DNA from: Apostichopus japonicus
Lineage: Eukaryota > Echinodermata > Holothuroidea > Aspidochirotida > Stichopodidae
Direction: 5' to 3'
Assembly (NCBI RefSeq): GCF_037975245.1
Contig: NC_092574.1
Coordinates: forward strand, 17,213,213-17,277,212
Length of the DNA stretch: 64,000 nucleotides
The translations under genes were made by a program, and so were the position numbers. This document shows, one piece after another, positions 35,445-46,600 of this stretch (positions within the stretch are counted from its first letter, which is position 1; the number at the start of each line of letters is the position of its first letter). The notes beneath the pieces are model-generated. The model had not been told where the DNA came from. It did no database searches and saw only the letters and a program-made list of their open reading frames with translations.

Positions 35445-38400
35445 ATGGAGATTTTGTCAGATTCAAGTCTGAAGACTTTCAGTTCGGAAACTATATCACT
35501 CGATTCATCATGTGACAGTTCCAGTAAGTCAAATGGATCAATGTCACCACCCTACACCAGTGGAAGAGAGTTATCACCATCATCAACACCATCCAAGTCT
35601 GCTGCTTCATCTGAACATAGCAAAAGTGAAACAACCCCATCATACTCAACAAGTAGAACTTATACAGACTCTATTAGCCTTACATCTGGTGACAGTAATG
35701 ATGGTACACAGGTACAGTGATGTCTGCATACTTTGCAAAATTTAATTGTTCAGCTTAAATGCAAATCACGAAATCAAACCATTCACTAAGTTTTGCTACC
35801 TTTTTGTCAAAGTGTTTTGAGCTGAGTTTTGGTAATTGCTAATTTAAATTGAAATTTACTACTGTGTAAAATACAATATCTGAGGTACAGTATCTTAATA
35901 TATTTTCAAGTTTGTAATCTTTGAATAATGTATGTGAGTGGGCTGTTTGTTTCCCCCCAAAGCTATTGCATCATTGTATGCTACATTCATATTAACCAAA
36001 GTCAAATGAACAATACAGACAGACATGGCAAATAAAAAATAATTTGCTATGAAATTTCAATGTTTCTAGACTTTAATTAAAAATTACCCAAAGTTGCTGT
36101 CATCCTAGGACATTACATCGTAGATCAAGAATGCTGTATGTCTGATATCTCTTTACCCTTCTCCACAGGGAATTATTTCTCCTGAAAGTGATTTCATGAG
36201 GATGTGTCGCCAGAGACTCCAGACTGATAATCTGAGTAAATCAAGTGAATCAACTCATTCAGTTTCTTCCACAAGGAATTCACAGCAAATAGAGTTCTGC
36301 AACAGGTGTATTAAAACATTAAATTCCGATGAGAAGGAAGGTAAGCCAATTAACAATATTATTGTATTCATTAAACAGCTTCCACACAAACCTTTCTCAT
36401 TAATTACTTGGTATGGGTATTTTAATGCGGTGAGTCACTGAATTGCGTAAACCCTTTTAATAATTTTATGGACAAAAAACACATTAAATTTGAATTCAAT
36501 ATTGTGCTTTGACCTAATCCAACTATCTCAACTTGTTTTACGTTGAGACCTTGTATGCTATTACACTGACTTATTATTCATGCAGAGTATTTCATGAAAT
36601 GGAGCAAAACATTGTTTATAGTCATACATGTATACTCCTAGTTGGTTGTTTTAATAAAAAATATTGATTTGATTTCCTGGGTACAAATTCTTTGATGACC
36701 CAATGTTAAGTCCATAGTTTTTTAAATTTTACTGTTTTTCTCACTCCATCTTTTCTGTTAAATAGGACACAAACTGAGTCCAGAGGTACATGGTTCAAAG
36801 CCAGAGAGAGCTCATAATATCAATCCTGCCCTGATAGAGAGATTAAAGATGGAGAGGCTGCTTCATTCTATGAGAGAGGTTAGAAGATTACTACTAATTT
36901 ACTTAGTACATAATATCATAAAAGCCCTATAAATCGATAGCACATTGTTTCAACTGTAAACTCCCTTAAACTCAAACACTTAAAGAGTTGGAAACAGTTC
37001 TGTTCTGTGTTTGCCAGGATGTTGGCCAGTTTGTACTTGTAATCCTAGACCTGAGAGAATAATAAAAGATAGGATTAAGACCATCACCATTGGCATCTAT
37101 GAATTACCACATTGCTAACAATAGTGAAGGAGAGACAAACCTAACTAAAAAATTGGCATAAATATGACAGAGATCTTGAGGAACAACTCCCCCAAATTGC
37201 TAAGTAATTCTTGAATCGTTTGGGAGATTTCCTAGTTCAACAGTCGTTTGTGGGAGCTATCATTTCGTTAATCTGTGATGTCATTGAGCCGCTGTGATCT
37301 GAAATTTCTAAATTGCAGATGTGATCTGAAATTTCTACATTGCTCTGATGAAAACTGTAGAAACCTGGTTAGCATCCATGAATTGATAATGATGTGATCA
37401 GATGAATATTATGATATTATTAACTGCAAGCCAATTTTCCAATCTTTGAAACGTCTGTCCAATTTTTTGGTTTTGGATTATAGTGTGAAGTGTATTCCAT
37501 TCAGTTGTGTTATACTATTTTCCCCCTTCATTTTTTAGGTCACAAGTATTCCAGACAAGCCTCCCCTTCAACATTGTCAAATTTGCAGGTATGTATCCAC
37601 ACCTCACAGTAAAGACCTGAACCTTTTACCCTTGTTTTTTGTTTTTTGTTTGTTTTTTGTCTATTGGTTTTTTTTAAGTGTTGTTGGCATCCAGAGTTAT
37701 GCCTGGTAATGAACACTGGTCAAATATACACAGGTATGAACCCACATAACTTCATAATTCATATGCAGGTTTCTTCATGGATCGATTTGTCAAATGTATT
37801 TTAACTAAAAAACATAGTTGGTGGTATCATTTATCTCCAGCTATTGCATTTGAGTACATTTGGTTAACCGCAAGACCTCCAGGAGTAAGTCTGGTTGTTA
37901 GGGAGTGACAATAACTGTGTCCTGAGTTAGTCTTAATCTGAAATTAAAAGAATATGTTGTTGGTTGATTTATGAGAATTTATAACATTAACATTCAGGGT
38001 CTACACTGAGGATGACAGCATCATCATTAAATTTTGCCTTAAATGAGCATGTCAGAGATTTAGCATACTTTAAAGGTGAATATATGGAAAACCGGAATAG
38101 CTATAAAGACATAACTAGCACTCAAAGTTTGTCTTTCTGTTTTTGTTTTTCTTGAACTATAACATTTGTCCTGAAGTAATCTGCATGAATAGCTTTATGT
38201 AGTGGTTTATGCAATAGTTAATATTTCTTTGTTTCTTTTATAGGAGAATGCAAAGAGATGTCCATGAAAGAGGTTTTATACAAGATAAAGTGAGACATCT
38301 CAAAAACAAGCTCACTGAGGAGAAATATCAGAAGTACCTAACAGAAATGGTAAACTTACATCCAAAATGGAATCACAGCTAGCTAGCTTCAAGAATTATC

Positions 38401-39090
38401 CTAAACTTAGTTTCCAGAGTAGCTAACTTTGAGGATGACTGTTATCAACTAAGAATAGCATGTTTCTGGAATCACAAAGTAAAGGGCTAAAATTATTTTC
38501 AAGAAGAATATGAATGTAAACAAAAAAAAATACAAGAACAATATGAAAATACAATTATATAATGGAAAATAACAAGCAATCATCAGTTTCCAAAATCTTT
38601 GCATTTCACACATTTTATGCCTGTTGTGACAGTAATCATATTGGAATAATCTGTTTTTGAAAATCAAGAAAGAATTTCATGAGCAAATGGGATTTCATTA
38701 AGGTGAAACATTCACATAAATAACAATGCTTTTACAGACCATTATACTGATATGGATGTATGCTTATTTTCAGATTAGCATGAAATGCAATACAGTTGTA
38801 GGTGAACTTAACTATAATAATTAAGAAATTATTGAGAATAATTTCAGGGTATTTAAATTTTTTATGCAAATGAAAATGTTATGAGTGTCAGTTAGGTGGT
38901 AAAACTAGTTTTGATATCTTTCCTCTTCAAACAAACAGAAATCTGAAGTTAATTTAAGTCAATCTAAAACATTGTAATTTTCTCCTTGCCATTGTAGGAC
39001 TCCATCAGTCAGATAGGAAGACTAGCTGCCAACTTACCAAAGGCCACTGACCCACCAGACGAAATCTGGAATAAACTGATGAAGAGATGA
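35445..39090 (+). CDS. Uncharacterised Ser-rich protein with paired CxxC motifs, 6 exons
   Basis: Exons 35445-35711, 36169-36340, 36766-36878, 37539-37588, 38244-38349, 38998-39090 join in phase (801 nt, 266 aa). Residues 1-130 are Ser/Thr-rich and probably disordered. C133-x2-C136 (FCNRC) and C197-x2-C200 (HCQIC) could together bind one metal ion. The C-terminal 100 residues are charged and helical (INPALIERLKMERLLHSM; HLKNKLTEEKYQKYL) and end in DSISQIGRLAANLP, ATDPPDEIWNKLM and the stop. No signal peptide or membrane segment is seen. From memory the C-terminal part resembles the vertebrate C8orf48 family, which has no assigned function; I could not check this. The start is the first ATG after a likely 5' UTR splice acceptor (TTTCCAG, ends 35427). 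Confidence 0.8.
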
Positions 39091-40753
39091 CACTTGCAAA
39101 AAGCCAGAACGATTGAACGGTGGATTAATTAGCTTTCACACAGGACACAGTTCTGCAGTCAGTAAAAAGTTTCAGTGTACAGAAGGAAGGATAAACAATG
39201 GATTTGCAAACAGATATTGGTTATATGCCTTCCATATCTTTTGGTATTGGGTGCTGTTATTCAAACGTTTTGTCATCTTGTGTGTAATGAGCTATTTTAG
39301 CTAACTGTTAAATGCCTGGGGGACACTGCTTGAAAAACTGAATTCAGGGCTCAGTTCAAGTTTAATACATTTGTGATTGACAAGAGAACAGTGCAATCAA
39401 CTTAATCACTTAAAGGTTAATCACTAAGAGGTTGTTTCCAAAAATGATGATGGTGATACAAAAGTGGTTACCAAGAGGCCTTCTAATTATTTTGCATTTA
39501 TTAATATTATACCTTGATGCACATTTTCTAGTATTGTTTTCTTGTGTGATATGAAATATATTTATATATGTTCAAAAAATCTGTGCTTTGTATTGTTTCC
39601 TAATGTGTCATTTAGTATTAAGTACTAAGTATTAACTAGAGAAATAAACAGAACATGTATGAACAAAAGGAAACCATATTCAAATTGAAAGGAAATCATT
39701 ATGGTCAGAATGTCAAACTTCCTTTGATAAATCCATCCATAGGGGAGGGGGACGCTCGGGAGTCTCTCATAAATCCTCTGGATGCTAACAATTGACAGTA
39801 AATCTTGCAGACTTTGCTGATAAATAGAATTGCTTTTTGGGGTTCACATAATCTCCCAAGCAATGTGGCTCATTTAGACAAATGAGAGTAGCTAGATTGC
39901 CACTGTATTTTCACTTTATTTATTAAAAGTGTCAGAACTATCAAAAACTTCACACATTTTTAAACATTTTGTAGAACCACTTAAATAAATAAATAAGAAG
40001 GACATAGTCAACGGAGAAATCAGGATATATGGTAACCCTTTTCCCACTGAAAAACAATTGTATAGGGGTGAGGATGGTACCTATTTTGCATCAGGTTCAG
40101 AAGATCAAAATCATTACAATACTTAGTTGGAATATCTCAAGTAAAACATATTAAAAAAAAGCATTAATATTAAGTTTAATCGACTGCTAGCTGATACTAC
40201 TTTCAATGGTGTATAATTGGCAGTGGTGGAAGGTACATTCAATTTATGTTAATTCGAGGGATATCCTGGTGGCTGAATTTTATTGCTAAATAAAAATGCT
40301 AGAAAACAGTAGGCCAAGGCCACAATGTCATAGCATATATCATGGCAAAGATATGAATGTCAATTTGGTGATATTTTGCATGCATCTAGCAACAACAGAA
40401 TGAATGATGTCATCATGGCAATTCGGCTGAAACGTTTCTCGATTTCTTGTAGAAGTTTAATTTACCTATTCACAGAGGAAAACAATATTTTTACAAAAAA
40501 AGTTGCTGTTTGACAAATTTTAAATTAAGAGTGCTTTGGCAGCTATGCAAACATTCCAAATATATCTGGTTTAAAGGATAAATCAACAAATTGATGATTT
40601 AAAAAAACAAAAAACCTTTGAAGAAAATTGGAATATTTTTCTTTTCTAACTGAGAGTCACACTGTCTGTAACCATAATATCCATGTTACACTACCTGTGT
40701 ATGTTACAGATTAGTAGTATTGACCACAATTGGATACACACACAATTTGTCCT
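39091..40753. other. 3' flank of the CxxC gene; no gene seen
   Basis: AT-rich sequence with the 3' UTR of the preceding gene on the left. TTTATT words (minus-strand AATAAA) at 39915-39920 and 40278-40283 could serve a minus-strand transcript from the ORF at 40754. No repeat with clear ends was recognised. Confidence 0.5.
39643..39648 (+). terminator. Poly(A) signal AATAAA for the CxxC gene
   Basis: Canonical AATAAA in AGAAATAAACAG, about 555 nt downstream of the stop codon at 39088-39090. Usage is inferred from position. Confidence 0.5.
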
Positions 40754-41107
40754 TTAGTTCAATGTTTTTGTTATCAGTCCTTTGATCCCAACACTAATTA
40801 CACGTTCCTTTTTGCAGTGATTCACAGTGATACAACTCATACTAGTATTACTGGTTGCACCTAGGTATTTACAATATTTGACAGGGAGAACCTTGCAAAA
40901 CTTTGACTTGCTAAGAATTAGAGGTCTAAGTTCAATGAACTCTCCTAATACAATAACAATGGTGTCCTGGTTGGAACCTGGATAGTCATTTGGCCTGCCA
41001 TAGAAGCGAATGTTGTGATTGCGCAATTCACTTGTTACAGGAACAAAGTCTAGAACCGTAGTTTCGTATCCACAGAATGTTATTATTTCAACGGTTGGCG
41101 TTGTAAG
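40754..41107 (-). CDS. Unassigned open reading frame (possible terminal exon)
   Basis: The minus strand is open from an upstream stop near 41108 to TAA at 40754, about 117 codons. It contains the ordered-looking stretches TFCGYETTVLDFVPVTSE, IRFYGRPNDYPGSNQDT and IVIVLGEFIELRPLILS. There is no in-frame ATG, so if real it is a last exon fed by an acceptor near its start, or a decayed gene piece. I recognise no family. It could equally be a chance ORF; amino-acid composition is the only support. Confidence 0.25.
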   Translation of the reverse strand, partial: LTTPTVEIITFCGYETTVLDFVPVTSELRNHNIRFYGRPNDYPGSNQDTIVIVLGEFIELRPLILSKSKFCKVLPVKYCKYLGATSNTSMSCITVNHCKKERVISVGIKGLITKTLN

Positions 41108-41949
41108 AAATCAGTATTTCGAACATGTGTGTATAATTTAACGGGTCTTAAGGACCTGTTTTTACATTATTTACGGCATAAGTGAGATAACTTAATAATG
41201 ACGCGCGTGATCTTAAAATTTACGAACCATACCACCGTTAAACTAACTCAAACTTAGGTTAGACTAGAGCACGTCAGTACTCCATAGGCATGATGTTAGG
41301 CCTAGGCTATTTTGTCTTGGTTTGAAGTCAAGCCTCAAGGTACTGTAGGGCCTACATAAAATACAGGTAGACCTTGACATCTAGGCATAGGCGTAAATAC
41401 CAATGGCTGAAGACACAGTAACATTAGCTTTTTGTATTGCAAGAAACCCTGATTATCCGAACTGGTAGGGACCGAAGGTAGTTCGGATAATCAAGAAAGT
41501 TTGGATAATATAGCAGTTTCATCAAATAAGACACCCATATAGGCCTAATGCGATATTATGGCTTCTACGTAAATGATTGTATATACAGGTATTATTCTGA
41601 ATGTTTATAAATTGGTTATTTGACGATCTTGTGTTCAGAAATAAATATATAAACTAGCATTTGTTTTTAAGTTCTAATCAGTGTTAAGTAACGTCAAATT
41701 GGCTGATCAGTTCCCTGTTCATCATTGTTTAATTCAATGAGTTAATTTGTCATAAATGTCCTTGTCACAATTGCGGATTTAGGGGATTTCTGAAAATTAA
41801 CAAATCTAAAAGTGATGCAAACACTGCAACGTAAATAATCCTGGCATTGTAACAAAGTGTGAAGATCTTAATCTGTAATTGCTACTCATACAGTATGCCT
41901 TTGTACATTTTCATCAAAAGCTTTTGCTGCAGCTAGAATTTCAACTGGT
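41108..41949. other. Spacer; no gene seen
   Basis: AT-rich intergenic sequence with several AGGCCTA/TAGGCCT words (41290-41560). Nothing coding or structured is recognised before the LINE fragment that follows. Confidence 0.5.
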
Positions 41950-42531
41950 GTATTTGTGGGGAGTAGAAAGGAGTCAATTGCTCATATGTCCGTAATAAAT
42001 GGAATTGTAGGTGTCATGTATAAATTAAATCATTTATTCCAAATAATATTCTACAGCGTACTCTCTATTTATAAAGCCTTAATAATTCCTCATCTTCATT
42101 ATTGTGCTATATCCTGGGTGAAGTCTTCTCCCAATAATGTAAACTCCCTCTTTCTCCTACAAAAAAGAGCTGTAAGAATAATTTGAAATGCATCTTATCA
42201 TGATCATACCTTCCATTTATTTAGTGAGCTTAAGTTACTGACAATTTTTGACATTTATCATTATCAGTTGGGTATTTTTATGTTCAAGTGGCGGGAATGC
42301 TTGCTTTCAACAAAGTTTTCATCTTTTTTCACTCCTACTAATACAATTCATGACCATCATACCAGACAACAGTCAAATCTATTTTAAGAACATATACTGT
42401 ATTCAGCAACTTCATAACTAACTGTTAGATACACTGGTCCTAGGTTTTGGAATACCCTAGATACCCAGGTCAATAGTTCAAAATCACTATTACTTTTTAA
42501 AAAAACAACTAAAATGGCCTTTATTAAATAA
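41950..42531 (+). mobile_element. Dead non-LTR retrotransposon: reverse transcriptase C-terminal remnant
   Basis: One reading frame encodes a typical LINE tail: a VMYKLNHLF segment, SIYKALIIPHLHYCAISW, LFLLQKRAVRII, then TGPRFWNTLD and SLLLFKKTTK before the final TAA at 42529. The frame is kept throughout but broken by in-frame stops TGA (42184), TAA (42385) and TAA (42415), so it is non-functional. The ALIIPHLHYC...LLQKRAVRII pattern is the end of the RT region of Jockey/CR1-type LINEs. The catalytic motifs and everything upstream are missing, as in 5'-truncated copies. Confidence 0.75.
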
Positions 42532-43647
42532 GCATGTGTAAAGTTTCTAGTTTCTTTTCCTATGTTTACATGTTTTTTGGTGGGGGTCGGGGGGGGGGGG
42601 GTTGTGTGTGTTTTTTGTTGGTGGCCTGGCCTCGATAAGCTCTGCTTCTGCCAGGTCTCCCCACACTTCACATCATTTGTATATATCAATTGTTTGATTC
42701 CTATGGAATGTATAATTTGTATTGTATATTCAAATGTTATATGTTCACTTTGTTTATGTTATGGTGAAGTGGAAATCAATAGTTTTCAATTTCAAACAAG
42801 CGCTAGCCTAATGGACGTTTATTGTTGTGAATATTGATACAATCAGACGTTTATATAATTGTTGGTAATCTATTCGATATATAAGGCAGTAGAAGAATGA
42901 AGGGTTCTGCTGTTTATGGTTATGTGGTCATCATTATAAAATTGTAGTCATATTGTATATATCATGTATGTTTGACATACAAATTAGTATTGGGTAACAT
43001 TCAAGGTTATAGAATAAATTTGTCTCTGTTACAATTGCATGCCACCACACATTTACTGAAATGTGTTTCTAATTTACATACCTGTGTACTATATAACACA
43101 CAAATGCCTATGAGGGCAACATATATGTGTCGGGATCTACCCAGTTACTTGATGCCTAGTTTGTCAAGGTTAAAAGTCAGAATAGAATACAGACTTTCTG
43201 CAAGATTTAACCAATTATAAAGTTTGAAGAGAAAATATTGAGGGTTATTTACATTGGCCATCAGTAGCCAAGTTATATCATATGAAATGTTGTAAATTTG
43301 AGGTGTCTTGTTTGGCATAAGACTACTTTGTTATATGTAAATTAGGTACTGGTCATCTGTTGAAGTGACTATGATGAGTCTTATATTTCTTCTTCAATGG
43401 ATATTTAAAACTTGATTAAGTTGAACTTGATCCCCAAAGTGGATTGAAACTTGCACAATAGAGAAGAGAACATTGAACATGAAACCAGACAGTATTAATC
43501 CATTGTCCAAACCAATGGCTTAGTACTGGATAAGTAACTTTCCCATACTTCTCGGTTGAATATAACGTCTTTTCTAAAAAGTTTGCAGTTTGATTAAAAA
43601 AATTAGAAACACAGAGAGTACTTCTTGTTTACTATTTTGACAGAACA
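42532..43647. other. LINE 3' flank and CLC upstream region
   Basis: Includes a poly-G tract (about 42590-42601) and AT-rich sequence that may be the LINE 3' UTR to about 42970. The rest leads to the CLC start codon. The bases TATTTTGACAG just before the ATG resemble a splice acceptor, so an upstream 5' UTR exon may exist. The ORF at 42972-43220 is not supported as a gene. Confidence 0.4.
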
Positions 43648-46600
43648 ATGGAACTTGATGATTCCCCAAGTGAAGGTGAAGATGAGCAGTTACTTGATGT
43701 TTCGGGTCTTGGTGTCGCTACATGGCAACGAGGAGATCATCGAAGATGGGGTGGTAGGCATTATTGAAGGTTTTATAAATATTTATTTATTTATTTCTTC
43801 AGTCTATCACTTTAAGATCAATTGAACTTGAAAGTTAACAAAAGTTAAAATCATAGTCTTGGTGGATTAAATCCAGTTCGTTAGATTCATTCCACTATAT
43901 AAGTCAGATTGACAGAAGAAACAGATCTATCATGAAGCCCGTTGGATGGATCTACACAAGTCTAGATCAGCCACCCTCAAACTTTAAGGCTCACGACCTA
44001 GGAACTTCCATGAATATTGGGGGCAAAACCCACCAGACCCCACCCCATAGAATGGATGTTTTGAACTCATGAAAGCTAGCTTGGTTTATAGATACTAAGT
44101 TCAGAAAAACTATAGGTAAGTTTCCCCAATGTTTGGAAAACTCCTGGGACCCTCAAGAAGAAATCTTTGTGACCTTATTTTTGGTCACTTTTTATAGTTT
44201 GTGGACCATCGGTCTCAATTGTTGGTGACTTGGTAGGAAGTATCACAGTACTATGCTGAAGCAATGTGAAGGACTTAACAGAAGGTTTAACAGTAGATAA
44301 CTTTTTGAAAAGAACAAAGTGTTTATATTACTGTTTCTCATCAGGCACCAATCGTAAAGAGAGCACCGGAGCATTTCAGGACATTTTATCCGTGGACTCT
44401 ACCTCTCAGTACGATGATTTTCACACCATTGACTGGGTGAGAGACGTACAGAAATACCGTAACCAGAGGAAGGAGATCTTGAAGAAGAGGCATGACTCCT
44501 TGAGAAACAAGATATATTTTTACCTGTATAGTGGAGCTGGTTGGATCGTCATCTCCTTGGTGGGACTCGCAACTGGTAAAGAAGCTATGTAAAACAATCA
44601 GAGAAAAAATCGAACAAAAGTATTCCTCCCTAGCAAGAAAGGCTAGCATTTTGAACATTTTCCTTTCCAATCTTTGTCCCCTTTCTTTTCTTAGAAGTTT
44701 ATGAGTAATGTGCCCTTAAATTTGTTAAACATTATGTGTCACCAATTTCTTTTATGGTAATTAAAAATCGATAACTGAATTGTCTTGCATAACTGATATT
44801 GTCTCGCACCTTTACGTCGAAGTGAGGAGAAGAAACTGTGCCTGCAAAGCTGCAGTAGTTCTCCTGACCATAACTGTATCAGGAATATTATTCTAAACGT
44901 TTTTATTTTGTACAAGTTTGGTCATTGTAAATTCAAAGCAAACTTGGCATTTGGTCGCCACAACAGTCTGCAAAGCAGAGGTAAAGAACAACTGAGCTGA
45001 GTTGGAACTTGTGGCACAGAATGCAAAGAGGCTTCAGTTTTTCAGTATGTTGTAAGGTGATTTTTGGTTTACTTCTTCAAATCAAAGTCACCTATCCCAC
45101 TGCCCTCTGAAGTTTGTGTGGTCCCCCCCCCCCCCGCCACTCACCGGCATAGCATACCCTCCAGATTTAATCCTCTGGTGTTGTCTTTGGCCACAGGGAT
45201 AAGTTTAATGTGAGTTGCTTCAATCTGTTTCAGGTCTTTGTGCCGGTATCATCGATATTGGTGCTAGTTGGCTGAGCGATGTGAAACTAGGAATCTGTGC
45301 CAATGCATTTTGGTTAAACCAGGAGGAGTGTTGCTGGTTTCAAAATAACACAGCCTTTGGCGAGGAAGGCTGCAGCGAATGGTATACCTGGTCCGAAATA
45401 TTCCGTGACAAATCCATCAATGCTGGAAGCTACATAATCAATTACATCTGTTTTGTGTTACTCTCCGTTTCCATGGCATCGCTTGCAGTGTTGTTTGTGA
45501 GGGCCTTTGCACCTTATGCCAGTGGATCTGGTATCCCTGAAGTAAGGCTTAAAAATAAAACCCATTCTTACATTTTCCTTCATTGATATAGTTTCAACAA
45601 TATTGAGCAGCTGTTTGAGGTTATCACTAAACTTATCCTTGCAAACAAATACAAGGGCACAAAATACATACTAAATACAGTGACTAGATTGTTGTATCTC
45701 AAGAAAGTTATTTGTCAAACCAAATATGAACACAAAGACTCGATTGGTAGCACTCTCAGATCAGATAGGCCAGTTTTATTTTAAAACCCTATAAAAACCA
45801 ATGGAACAGTCTGGTGTACCTTATATTGGTCTCCTGACATTGTAAACTTTTTTTGTTTCTTTTTTTTTAAATTAAAATATTGAAAGATATAAGAAACTTT
45901 GTTGTTGTTAGAATGTGATTAGAACATGTCCAAGATCTACTCTCTACAAACATTACATGACTCATTTTAATTTGAATATTTTTGATAGATAAAGACCATT
46001 CTTAGTGGTTTCATCATAAGAGGTTACTTTGGCGTTTGGACTCTGATTACAAAGTCGGTCACTATGGTACTTGCTGTGGCTGCTGGTCTCAGTCTGGGTA
46101 AAGAAGGCCCATTGGTCCATGTGGCTTGTTGCTGTGGTAATCTCTTTGCATATCTGTTTCCAAAGTATCATTTGAATGAAGCTAAAAAACGAGAGGTGAG
46201 TCAATCAGGTGTGCAGCATGTGGGTTTTACATGGGTTCTATGCTTGTATCATTGTGAATGGTTCACCATAATTAATTTTTACATGGGTTTCCATTGGTAC
46301 CATCATGAGTGTTCACCTCAGTCAGTTTTATATTGGGTAATATGTTCATGCCATTTATGAGGCAACAAAATGCCAATATATTTTGAGAAAATGTAAGAGA
46401 GAACTAGTATCGAAAGCCAAATTCAAACTCACAACTATTTACACCTACATATCAGATGATTCAAATAATTTAATAGATAGTCGAACCTTGACGTACCTCA
46501 ATCATTAATTAGTCTTTTTTTCACTTTGTTTTATTAATTTATGTAAAAAACAAAGGCAGATGAAGTTCATTATGAAAAGTAGTACACAGTGCATTCAGGA

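Noticed and set aside
42972-43220. 82-aa ORF as part of the LINE or a CLC first exon
   Set aside because: It has no RT motif and no in-phase donor linking it to CLC exon 2; the ATG exon at 43648 joins cleanly.
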